Assembly: GCA_031769625.1 (NCBI GenBank)
Contig: JAUIMM010000887.1
Span: 526,001-590,000 of the forward strand
Direction: 5' to 3'
From: Taudactylus pleione
Lineage: Eukaryota > Chordata > Amphibia > Anura > Myobatrachidae
Length of the DNA stretch: 64,000 bases
The notes under the pieces were generated by a model, which was not told the origin of the DNA, did not search any database, and worked only from the letters and a program-made list of their open reading frames with translations. Positions within the stretch are counted from its first letter, which is position 1. Each line of letters starts with the position of its first letter. A program made the translations under genes and the position numbers. This document shows positions 45,081-55,149 of this stretch, one piece after another.

Positions 45081-45745
45081 CACAATACTGTGCAGATAAT
45101 ACAATAATGAGAGTCTGCAGGCAAGAGTGAAGCATGGTGGAGGTTCCTTACAAGTTTGGGGCTGTATTTCAGCAAATGGAGTTGGGGATTTGGTCAGGAT
45201 TAATGGTGTCCTCAATGCTGAAATATACAGGCAGGTGCTTATCCATCATGCAATACCATCAGGGAGGCGTCTGATTGGCTCCAAATTTATTCTGCAGCGA
45301 GACAACTAGCTCAAACATACAGCCAATATCATTTTTAACTATTTTCAGAGTAAAGAAGAAAAAGGAGTCCTGGAAGTGATGATATGGCCCCCACAGAGCC
45401 CTGATCTCAACATCATCAAGTCTGTCTGGTGTTACATGAAGAGACAGATGGATTTGAGCAAGCCTATATCCACAGAAGATTTGTGGTTAGTTCTCCAAGA
45501 TGTCTGGAACAACCTCCCTGCCGAGAGCCTTCAAATACTGTGTGCAAGTGTACCTAGAAGAATTTATGCTGTTTTGAATGTAAAGGGTGGTCACACCAAA
45601 TATTGATTTGATTTAGCTTTCTCTTCTGTTCATTCACTTTGCATTTTGTTAATTGATAAGGATAAATTATAATGTAATATCTTTTTTGAAAACAATCTTA
45701 CTTTGCAGCATTTTTTCCACAACAGACTAAAACTTTTGCACAGTA

Positions 45746-45748
<3 letters not shown>
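45081..45748 (+). pseudogene. Tc1-like transposon, internally deleted and mutated
   Basis: The left end CACAATACTGTGCAG and right end TTTTGCACAGTACTG (complement CAGTACTGTGCAAAA) match as Tc1 inverted repeats and sit in TA tracts on both sides. Coding starts abruptly at VKHGGGSLQVWGC (45127), so the N-terminal DNA-binding half is deleted. It continues ISANGVGDLV, FILQRDN (second catalytic Asp), a stop replacing the next residue, LKHTANI, MIWPPQSPDLNIIKSVW, and VPRRIYAVLNVKGGHTKY to a stop at 45606. In Tc1 transposases the SPDLNPIE motif supplies the catalytic Glu; here it reads SPDLNIIK, so the DDE triad is broken. Confidence 0.9.
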
Positions 45749-45782
<34 letters not shown>

Positions 45783-45784
45783 TA

Positions 45785-46800
45785 TATATAGTGTAGAAAG
45801 AGTTGGAACTGTGGCGCTGTATTCTTGTACTGGAGTGTGTTCAAAGTGAACCTTGGGGATGGTTTAATTCACTATACGTCCTCTTTATGAAGGATGGCAG
45901 CTCAGTCTCTTCAATGGACCGTTTGGTTTAGACGGTTTCTAGTAGAAATGTGGAAAAAAAGGGGGAGAAAAAGCAAGCACCTGATAGTGTAGTAGTTAAA
46001 GTAACCAATCAAAATTATTTTTGACTCCATCATAAATGCGTACCCTGCATACGCTAGCTATGTAAGTGTATCATATAACAATTGCGGCAAACACCAGACT
46101 ACACATCTAGAAGTTTCACTCCTGTAACACCACTGTCCCGGACTCACTGTATACCACATATACAATATTCCGGCACCTTAATAATACAAAGGATTTGCTA
46201 CCATAGAGTAGTAAGTTTCAACTTACATTTATTTATACAATACACATTTAAAATTTACATAAGGTAGAAAAGTGCTTATTTTCTGCGGCTGGTCTCCCAG
46301 GACAGGTATCCAGGTGTTTTGGGGTGTCAGCAGAGGTAAGTGGTGGTGAGGCAGGGGATCCAATGCGTTTCACCTTGAGAAAGGCCTCCTCAGGTGTAGT
46401 AATCAATGTATGTCAGGGAGAGCCCTTATATACCCTATTTAGCTCCTTTCTTAGGAGTAAAGGGTGCCAAAATCATCTACTTCTGGTCCGCGTTACTCAC
46501 AGATCGGATGTGCGTTTCACTTCCGGTTCGCGGCCACTCGAAACTGCAAGTGCACGTAATTTATGGTGGTCCGTGCCGCCGGAAGTGTATAGCCATGCGG
46601 TCTCCACACTTGAAGCTAGTGAAGACCCACAGGCTGTGAGACATGATGTCTCAATGCTATACTGTGATTGGCCATTATTGGTCAGGTACAAAATCTACAC
46701 AAATATGTCTCTATATTCTCATACTCAGGCTACATTTTGTTGGAGTACACTGGCCATAATATACATAAATAATTAAAATAATTATAAAAGGGTATATAAG
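45785..46800 (-). mobile_element. Penelope-like terminal region, minus strand
   Basis: On the minus strand the order is leader, hammerhead-like motif (46400-46361), a stretch matching 34330-34560 in reverse (TACTACACTATCAGGTGC), and an end GCGCCACAGTTCCAACTC beside the TA tract at 45752-45789. No coding sequence is attached. Promoter-type GC-rich sequence lies at 46480-46600. Confidence 0.55.
46361..46400 (-). ncRNA. Hammerhead-ribozyme-like motif, complete core
   Basis: Minus strand: box I CTGAGGA (46393-46387), stem II GGCCTT-TCTC-AAGGT (five pairs including one G-U), box II GAAAC (46371-46367), then GCATTGG. It has the same order and spacing as the motifs at 20764-20806 and 24640-24692. 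The core nucleotides are intact. Stem III would again be very short (ACGCATT). Confidence 0.58.
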
Positions 46801-47112
46801 GGTTTGGACTACAACTAATATATGGACATAGATTACATATTAAAATGTTTCTATAACATATAAATTTAAGCTATAACAACATTAATAGAGAGCAATACTT
46901 AAAATTCATGATTGATAAATATGCTAAAAAGACAATTATTATGCTAAAAAGACAATTAATACACTAAAAAACAATACGTTAAAAATTCGCTAAAGAGTTT
47001 TATAAACCACGGTTGTTTTCGTAAACATACCTTTGACAGAGAATATGATGTATATTATATTTAGAGACCAATTATATACTTAAATACTTAATATACTTAA
47101 AAAAGACTTATA

Positions 47113-47554
47113 CAGGTTGAGTCTCCCATATCCAAATATTCCGAAATACGGAATATTCCGAAATACCGAATATTTTTAGCATGACTGAAATAGTGAAACC
47201 TTTGATTTTTGATGGTTCAATGTACACAAACTTTGTTTAAGGCACAAAATTATTAAAAATAAAGTATAAAATTACCTATAGTCTGTGTGTATAAGGTGTA
47301 TATGACATATAAATGAATTTCATGTATCTACACAAACTTTGTTTGAGCCACGAAATTATTGAAAATATTGTATAAAATAACCTTCAGGATGTGTATATAA
47401 GGTGTATATGAACCATAAATGCATTCTGTGTTTAGATTTGGGCCCTATTCCTAAGACATTTCAAAATGGTATGCAATTATTCCAAAATACGGAATATTCC
47501 GATATCCAAAATACCCTTGGTCCCAAGCATTTTGGATATGGGAGACTCAACCTG
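47113..47554 (-). mobile_element. Tigger7/MER44-like MITE, second copy
   Basis: The ends are CAGGTTGAGTCTCCCATATCC and GGATATGGGAGACTCAACCTG, flanked by TA (47111-47112 and 47555-47556). Relative to the copy at 18937 it is inverted (TGGTTCAATGTACACAAAC at 47213; CCCTTGGTCCCAAGCATTT at 47512). It lies only 18 bp left of the hAT derivative at 47573. Confidence 0.88.
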
Positions 47555-48207
47555 TAAATTGTGTATGTATATTAGGGGTGTGCACCGGCCACTTTTTGTG
47601 TTTTGTGTTTTGGTTTTGGATCTTTCTTCGTGTTTTGGATCTGGATTGGTTTTGCCAAAACCACCCTTCCGTGTTTTGGGTTCTGGGTTTTGTGTTTTGG
47701 ATCTGTATTTGTTTTAAAAAAAGCATAAAAACAGCTAAAATCACAGAATTTGTGTGTTTTTCTGCTCCTATGCTATTATTAACCTCAATAACCTTCATTT
47801 CCACTCATTTCCAGTCTATTCTGAACACCTCACACCTCACAATAGTGTTTTTATATCCAAAAGGTTGCACCGAGGTAGCTGGATGACTATCCTAAGAGAT
47901 ACGAGTGGGCGGCACAAACACGTGGTCCATCTAGGAGTGACACTGCAGTGGCAGACAGGATGGCAGTTTGAAAAACTAGGCCCCAAACTGTACATAATTC
48001 AAAGAAAAAAAAGAGGTGCAATATGGAATTGTCCTCCCACCCACCCTTATGTTGTATAAACAGGACATGCACACTTTAACAAACCAAACATTTCAGCGCC
48101 AGGGTCTGCCACACGACTGTGGCTGAAATGATTGGTTGGTTTGGGCCCCCACAAAACAAGCTGGCAATTAATCTGTCCCTGCACAAACTGGCTCTACGGA
48201 GGCAAGA

Positions 48208-48590
48208 TGTCGTCCTCATCCTCCGATTCCTCACCCTCTTCAGTGTTGTGTACATCCTCATCCTCACAGAGTATTAATTCGTCCCCGCTGGAATCCACAA
48301 CCACAGGTCCCTCTGTACGTTCTGGAGGCTGGTCTCCCTGGAAGAGTTGATAATTAATTTTATGAACATCATCTTCTCCACATTTTGTGGAAGCAACCTC
48401 CTACGCCTTTTGCTGACAAGGTTCCCGGCTGCACTAAACACTCTTTCGGAGTACACACTGGAGGGGGGGCAACTCAGGTAAAATAGAGCCAGTTTGTACA
48501 GGGACCTCCAAATTGCTTCTTTTTCCTGCCAGTACAGGTACGGACTGTCTGACATGCCTACTTGGATGCTGTCACCGATGTAATCCTTTA
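48208..48590 (-). pseudogene. hAT transposase C-terminal fragment
   Basis: Minus-strand reading gives DYIGDSIQVGMSDSPYLYW, then LYKLALFYLSCPPSSVYSER and AAGNLVSKRRRR, the dimerisation domain of the copy-2 transposase. A one-base loss near 48361 shifts the frame after MMFIK. The 5' boundary is the abrupt junction with the tandem array at 48590. Confidence 0.87.
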
Positions 48591-49471
48591 ACAGACAGAC
48601 GCACGCTTGTCGCTGCTGCTTTAAGGATGCAGGTGCGGCTACAGCCCACACATTTCACAAAGACAGAAAAAAAAGAAGAATATTTTTATTGTTTGTGGAG
48701 CGCACTTTGAGGGTGTCACCACCCTTTAACAGACAGACGCACGCTTGTCACTGCTGCTTTAAGGATGAAGGTGCGGCTACAGCCCACACATTTCACAAAG
48801 ACAGAAAAAAAAATAAGAATTTTTTTATTGTTTGTGGAGCGCACTTTGAGGGTTACACCACCCTTTAACAGACAGATGCACGCTTGTCGCTGCTGCTTTA
48901 AGGATGCAGGTGCGGCTACAGCCCACACATTTCACAAAGACGGAAAAAAAAATAAGAATTTTTTAATTGTTTGTGGAGCGCACTTTGAGGGTTACACCAC
49001 CCTTTAACAGACAGACGCATGCTTGTCGCTGCTGCTTTGAGGATGCAGGTGCGGCTACAGCCCACACATTTCACAAAGACAGAAAAAAAAATAAGAATTT
49101 TTTAATTGTTTGTGGAGCGCACTTTGAGGGTTACACCACCCTTTAACAGACAGACGCATGCTTGTCGCTGCTGATTTAAGGATGCAGGTGCGGCTACAGC
49201 CCACACATTTCACAAAGACAGAAAAAAAAATAAGAATTTTTTTATTGTTTGTGGAGCGCACTTTGAGGGTTACACCACCCTTTAACAGACATACGCACGC
49301 TTGTCGCTGCTGCTTTAAGGATGCAGGTGCGGCAACAGCCCACACATTTCACAAAGACAGAAAAAAAAATAAGAATTTTTTTCTTGTTTGTGGAGCGCAC
49401 TTTGAGGGTTACACCACCCTTTAACAGACAGACGCACGCTTGTCGCTGCTGCTTTGAGGATGCAGGTGGAA
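48591..49471. repeat. 139-bp tandem array replacing the transposase core
   Basis: GATGCAGGTGCGGCTACAGC recurs at 48627, 48763, 48903, 49042, 49181, 49320 and 49459: seven units at 136-140 bp. Each has ACAGACAGACGCACGCTTGT, CATTTCACAAAGACAGAAAA and GTGGAGCGCACTTTGAGGGT. The unit is a diverged, shorter version of the leader repeat of the same transposon (compare ATGCACGTGCGGCTACTGCG, AATTCACAAACACAGAAAA, GGAGTGTACTTTGGGGGTTA). It lacks the GGCCCTTTACTTATGACAC segment. Both junctions fall inside transposase coding sequence. Confidence 0.93.
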
Positions 49472-49795
49472 TCTAGACGGGATTTGGAACCGGGGACACA
49501 CTACCTCCATCAATTGTCTAAATCCCACTGCACTAATGGCGGATACCGGACCCACGTCTAACACCAACATAGCAGTCAAGGCGTCAGTTATACGTTTTGC
49601 TTCAGGATGACTGCTGTCGTACTTCATCCTCATCGCTAGGGACTGTTGGAGGGTCAATTGTTTAGTAAAAGTGGTGGTGTTCCTACTTCCTCTCTGGGAT
49701 GATGAACAACTCCCAGCAGCAGCAACAGCATTAGGAGGAAGTGGTTCTTGATCTTTCCCTATTTTATTTTTATCAGAGAAAGTTTGGTCCTCCAT
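49472..49795 (-). pseudogene. hAT transposase N-terminal pieces fused by deletion
   Basis: Starts MEDQTFSDKNKIGKDQEPLP (49795), then jumps at NAVAAAGSCSSSQRGSRN to the core segment TTFTKQLTLQQSLAMRMKYD ... ISAVGFRQLMEVVCPRFQIP. The junction lies in a CAGCA-rich stretch (49725-49735) present at both parental positions, suggesting deletion at microhomology. It ends at the array junction (49471). Confidence 0.87.
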
Positions 49796-49849
49796 TTATG
49801 TTATATTGATATATACGTGCGGCTAAAGCGCACACAAACACAGAAAATA

Positions 49850-50960
49850 TTTTTTTATTTTTGCTGGAGAGTAGTGCACTTTGTGGGTTACACCACCCTT
49901 TAAGAAATGAGCCAGCCGGCTCTTTACTTATGGGACACAGGCGCACGCTTGGCGCTGCTCCTTTGTTGATGCACGTGCAGCCACAGTGCACACAAGTCAC
50001 AAACACAGAAAATATTTATTTTTTTGGTTTGGACTGGAGTGTACTTTGGGGGTTACAGCACCCTTTAACGGTCAAGCCAGCCGGCCCTTTACTTATGACA
50101 CAGGCGCACGCTTGGCACTACTTTGTTGATGCACGTGCGGCTACTGCGCACACAATTCACAAACACAGAAAATATTTTTTTATTTGGTTTGGAGTGTACT
50201 TTGGGGGTTACAGCACCCTTTAACGGTCAAGCCAGCCGGCCCTTTACTTATGACACAGGCGCACGCTTGGCACTACTTTGTTGATGCACGTGCGGCTACT
50301 GCGCACACAATTCACAAACACAGAAAATATTTTGTTATTTGGTTTGGAGTGTACTTTGGGGGTTACAGCACCCTTTAACGGTCAAGCCAGCCGGCCCTTT
50401 ACTTATGACACAGGCGCACGCTTGGCACTACTTTGTTGATGCACGTGCGGCTACTGCGCACACAATTCACAAACACAGAAAAAATATTTAGTTATTTGGT
50501 TTGGAGTGTACTTTGGGGGTTACAGCACCCTTTAACGGTCAAGCCAGCCGGCCCTTTACTTATGACACAGGTGCACGCTTGGCACTACTTTGTTGATGCA
50601 CGTGCGGCTACTGCGCACACAATTCACAAACACAGAAAAAATATTTTGTTATTTGGTTTGGAGTGTACTTTGGGGGTTACAGCACCCTTTAACGGTCAAG
50701 CCAACCGGCCCTTTACTTATGACACAGGCGCACGCTTGGCACTACTTTGTTGATGCATGTGCGGCTAGTCCGCACACAATTCACAAACACAGAAAATATT
50801 TTTTTGGGGGGTTTGGACTGGAGTGTACTTTGGGGGTTACAGCACCCTTTAACGGTCAAGCCTGCCGGCCCTTTACTTATGACACAGGCGCACGCTTGGC
50901 ACTACTTTGTTGATGCACGTGCGGCTACTGCGCACACAATTCACAAACACAGAAAAAATA
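49850..50960. repeat. Leader tandem array of hAT copy 3, ~155-160-bp units
   Basis: GCACGCTTGGC(A/G)CTGCT/ACTACT followed by TTTGTTGATGCACGTGC recurs about every 155-160 bp from 49945 to 50920: seven units. Neighbouring units at 50050-50700 are nearly identical, which points to recent unequal exchange or slippage. Confidence 0.92.
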
Positions 50961-51300
50961 TTATTTTTTTAGCACTTGGGGGGAGCACCCCTGATGGACT
51001 GGGACACTGCACAGGACTTTGGAGTGGACACAGCCCCTATGGAGAACTGACTGCACAACACAGTCCAGCCAGCCCCTATGGACTTTGAAGTAGTGGACAC
51101 AGCCCCTATTAACAACAGCAGCACAGCACAACACAGCCAGCCCCTATGGACTTTGAAGTAGTGGACAACAGCAGCACAGCACAGCACAACACAACACTAC
51201 TCTGCACTACACTACACTACACAGCCCAGCCAGCCCTAACTCCCACCCTCCCTCTTCACTGTCCACAGCCGAGTGAGAAAATGGCGCCGATGCGGGTACC

Positions 51301-51307
51301 TTATATA
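51301..51307 (-). promoter_or_regulatory. TATA-like box, hAT copy 3
   Basis: TATATAA on the minus strand, same GGATCC / GGTACC context as in the other two copies, about 160 bp inside the terminus. Confidence 0.5.
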
Positions 51308-51470
51308 GGATCCAAAACCCGCGAGACCCGGAAGGCGGGATGATGACGTTTTGCCTCGATTTCAGATCCGAGTCAGGCGGGAAAAGTCGAGCCTGACTCG
51401 GATCGGCCTCGGATCGGGGGGGCTCGGGGGGGTTCAGATTTCAGAAATCCGAACCCGCTCACCCCTAATG

Positions 51471-51473
<3 letters not shown>

Positions 51474-51507
<34 letters not shown>

Positions 51508-51545
51508 ATATACACACACACACATATATAAATATATATAAACAA
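51474..51545. repeat. TA/TG microsatellite
   Basis: TA and TG/CA dinucleotide runs immediately right of hAT copy 3; the hAT target site ATGTATAT lies at its edge. Confidence 0.93.
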
Positions 51546-51639
51546 TTCATATTTGTCTGGCACTCACACTGTAGATCTCAACATGCCCTGGTGTCCATCA
51601 GATATATGTAAAAACCAATGTAGGAGATTGATAGCACTC

Positions 51640-51760
51640 AGGGACTAACAACAATGCTCCAACAAAAGGCAGACACAGGCTTCTGCAGGTCAACGTTTCA
51701 GAGCTGCTAACTCTTTTATTAAGTCATGTCTTCCTCAAACTATCTAGTTACTGTTGGCAC
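51640..51760 (-). mobile_element. Penelope-like terminal remnant
   Basis: Minus strand: ACTTAATAAAAGAG, TTAGCAG loop, CTCTGAAACGTTGACC. Stem AGAG/CTCT and box II GAAAC are present; box I is degenerate. Same layout as the decayed blocks at 17323-17346 and 35551-35585. No coding part nearby. Confidence 0.4.
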
Positions 51761-51878
51761 TTGCACTCATCAGGACACTGCCACTCCTCCATGTACTGGC
51801 TAGTAGAATCTCAACATTATCATGCTCTATTTCTCCTACAGGGTTGGTCTTTATGTCTGAATAAATATACAGTCTAGG

Positions 51879-51982
51879 GCATGCTATGGGTGTGATCTTA
51901 ATGCTATGGGTGTGATCTTAATGCTATGGGTGTGATCTTAATGCTATGGGTGTGTGATCTTAATGCTATGGGTGTGATCTTT
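51879..51982. repeat. 20-bp tandem repeat, five units
   Basis: ATGCTATGGGTGTGATCTTA in five consecutive copies, one with an extra GT. Confidence 0.95.
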
Positions 51983-52254
51983 TTCCATAAGTTGGTCTAG
52001 AACAGCCACCAGGATATCAACCTAAATGCTATTTGCCTTGCATTGGTTACTGCCTGATATGGCAACTACACACCTTCCAGTAGTCCGAGGTAAGAAGTGT
52101 CTAGAGGAGGGGTTTGCAATTTTTTGGGTCCCCACTTGCGCAATACAACTCTTTTTATTTGCCCCTGGCCAAGTCATTATGGCTGGTATTATTGGGATTA
52201 TTGTTGCAAAACAAACACAGTGGTGATATCATGCAAATGTGCATGTCTGTGGGG

Positions 52255-52740
52255 ATGCAGTTAACATGTCAACATTCAAAATGTCGACAATTATAATATT
52301 GACAATGCAATGTCCACAGTTAAGATTGTTAACAACTGCAGAAAGTCAACATGTTCACAATGTTGACATTCTACAGCATGCCTACATTAGATTAGTGTTA
52401 GGCTGCAAAAGAGGAGGATTAGATTTTAGGCTATGGGAATGGAGAGGTACAGTGGGGTTAGACACTAAGGGGAAGGTTAGACTTAAGCTGCGGTGGGGAG
52501 GTGAAGGATAGGTTTGAGGATAGGGGTAGCATACTCACGGTTGCTGAATCAGATGTCCGCCAAACCCAGAAGACACCACTGTATGGCCGGTGCAGCAGGA
52601 GCTGCTACTAGGAAAGGGAAGTCGCTACACTGCTGGGACACACTGTTTTGTTGACATTCTAATCATGTCGACATTTCATCAGCCGCCATGTCAATGTCGA
52701 CATGCTAAGCATGCCAACATGCTGCATGTCAACATTCAGG
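52255..52740. repeat. ATGTCGACAT-rich repeat cluster
   Basis: Many variants of ATGTCGACATT/AATGTTGACAT in both orientations at 52258-52380 and 52640-52735, with a unique-looking centre. The layout (repeat-rich arms around a spacer) suggests a DNA transposon with subterminal repeats. TIRs and duplications were not resolved. Confidence 0.6.
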
Positions 52741-53050
52741 GCTGTAAATAGGGGTGCATGACCGATGCTGCCGCACAGAGCACAGGGCTCTGTGGGCAGC
52801 ACCATCACCTCTGCACGGCCCTTGCTTCTGACTAGCAGGGTTCCTGGAATGGAATCGGTATGTAATACCGGCACATGGGATCCAGGAGGTCAGAATCCCA
52901 ACACCTGGATCCCAACAGGGTTACCTTACTGACACTTGGTGGTTGGTATGCTAACCCCCCCTCAGGTGTCTGCTTCCCACTGTCCATAACTGGGCCAGGA
53001 CTGAACACCACAAGGTTGTCTAGTAGAAAAATTTCAAGTGGAGGAATATA

Positions 53051-53450
53051 GGGCCTGATGCAGAGCTGTATGCTATTTGCAGCAGTGATGCGAAAAAATG
53101 CTAATGCCGAAGGAGTCATCTGAAGTCTAAAGATACCCACTGTTGGTGTTGCATATCCGAAGATGCAGCATCGGATCACCATTTGCCATCTCGGCCGCTG
53201 GAACTCCTCTGTCGGGGCCTCAACACACCTACAAATCTTGGGAGACACAACTCCATTTTGTAAAATGGTCACCATCGCCGCCCCCATATGACCACAGGAT
53301 GTCAATCATGCTGCGGCTTAGGGGGAACAGCGAGCAATCTCACAGACACTGATCACTACATGCACAGTACAGATCCTGCACATGTGCCAATCAGCCACCA
53401 CTAGAGTTGTACACAAACCATCAGGCTAGTTTAAACTCTGAATCAGGCCC
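53051..53450. mobile_element. MITE, GGGCCTGATTCAG family, TSD ATA
   Basis: The ends are GGGCCTGATGCAGAGCTG and AAACTCTGAATCAGGCCC, 400 bp, flanked by ATA (53048-53050 and 53451-53453). Shorter than its relatives and with a different interior. The LTR element inserted 8 bp to its right. Confidence 0.88.
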
Positions 53451-53457
53451 ATACAGT

Positions 53458-54964
53458 TGTCACGATTGGTGTCTCAGCATTACCTGACTCAGGTGTTGAA
53501 CTGGATTCAGCGGAGACCGGCTTGACTGGAACCATGGATAATGTAAATAGCTCTGTTTGCATAAAAATTATATGGCAGTGAGAACTGCCTTTGATGATAA
53601 ATGACAGGAACAGGTAACGCTGGAGTGGAACCAGAGAGAAACTTGGAGGAACTGGACTGGGACCGACAGGAAGGCTTGCTGAGCTGGATGGGATATCAGT
53701 AGGTAGACGGTGTGGCTGGGAAGCCGTTTGGAGAATGAACTTGGAATTGGCTCCGGACTGGAGCAATATCGAATGAACTTGGAACTTGGAATTGACTCCG
53801 GACTGGAGTAATGTGGAATGAACTTGAAACTTGTAGTTGGCTCCGGACTGGAGCAATATGGAATGAACTTGGAACTTGGAGTTGGCTCTGGACTGGAGCA
53901 ATATGGAATGAACTTGGAACTTGGAGTTGGCTCCGGACTGGAGCAATATGGAATGAACTTGGAACTTGGAGTTGGATCTGACTCCGGACTGGAGTAGAGT
54001 GGAATGGATAACTTGGAACTTGGAACCTGGATCTGACTCCGGACTGGAGTAGAGTGGAATAGGTAACTTGGAACTGACTCTGCACTGGAGTAGTGTGGAA
54101 TGAACTTGTAATCTGGAACTGACTCCATACTGGAGTAGCGTGGAATGAACTTGGAACTTGGAACTGACTCCGTACTGGAGTAGCATGGAATGAACTTGAA
54201 ACTTGTAACTGACTCCGTACTGGAAGAGCGTGATATGAACTTGTAACTTAGAAGCAAAGGTTTCACTCTAGGAACTCAGGAAACACAGGTCATGCTGCAG
54301 CAGGACCTCTGGATATGCCAGGTATTGCAGTTAGCAGGATTTCCGAATATGCCAGGTATTGCTGTAAGCAGGATTTCTGGATATACCAAGTATTGCAATT
54401 AGCAGGATTTCAGGAATTACCAGGTATTGCTGTAAGCAGGATTTTTGGATATACCAGGTATTGCTGTAAGCAGGATTTCTGCATTTACCAGGTATTGCTG
54501 TAAGCAGGATTTCTGGATGAACTGGTCTAGGAACCAGCAGGAGCCTGGGATACCCTTGCACTCAGAAGTAGCATGAACTATACACCACGGGAAGTAATGA
54601 GATGTTCAGGCCCTGAGTGCTATCAGAGGAGGATCTTTGTACTCTGGGTCTAGCAGGAATTGGTGGATACAGTCAGGTGGTCTGGCAGTAGCATTCAGAG
54701 TAGTGGAAGGCAAACATATCTGCAGCACTGAGAGTCAGAACTACACCTGCAATTCCAATCAAGCCTAGCAGTGTTCACAGACAGAGGAGAGCCCAGGTGA
54801 ATAATCAATGTGGAAAGGAGCTCAGTCCAAATGCAATCACAGAAGTGTTACAGCCAGTATGATTTAGAGCAGATCTCCCAGGCGAATTGCACACACAGAT
54901 CCATGGAGCAGCTGGCAGAGGTAAGTCTCAAGGCAAAAGGTAAAAACTAGCCAGGGTTGTGACA
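53458..54964 (-). repeat. 3' LTR with internal minisatellites
   Basis: 1507 bp. It holds units of about 36-50 bp built on CTTGGAACTTGGA, CTCCGGACTGGAG and TGGAATGAA (53740-54230), and a second set of about 36 bp built on CCAGGTATTGCTGTAAGCAG (54318-54510). It is about 100 bp longer than its partner LTR, mostly from extra units of the first set. Confidence 0.92.
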
Positions 54965-54978
54965 GTACCCCCCTCTTC
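54965..54978 (-). promoter_or_regulatory. Polypurine tract
   Basis: GAAGAGGGGGGTAC on the minus strand directly abuts the start of the 3' LTR (TGTCACAACC). It fixes the element's orientation. Confidence 0.8.
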
Positions 54979-55149
54979 ATGGGTGGACTCTGAACACCCA
55001 AATAAATACATAAGAGGACATGAAAAAATGAGACACCAGGAAAACTAAAAACTTTCTTCCAAACATGACCTTCCAGGAGCTTCAAACACAGGGACACCAT
55101 AACTCTTGAAAACATCTCTTCAGACATCTTCCCAATTGTCATATTTTAT

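Larger units (their letters stand above)
47573..51467 (-). mobile_element. Rearranged hAT (copy 3), TSD ATGTATAT
   Basis: A 3895-bp relative of the 37330-43080 element with the same ends (TAGGGGTGTGCACCGG left; TAGGGGTGAGCGGGTTCGG right on minus). It is flanked by perfect ATGTATAT (47565-47572 and 51468-51475). Compared with copy 2, the central transposase (equivalent to about 38362-39672) is replaced by a 139-bp tandem array, and a second deletion of roughly 1.1 kb removes the BED region. It cannot encode transposase but keeps both termini, so it would be mobile in trans. Confidence 0.95.
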
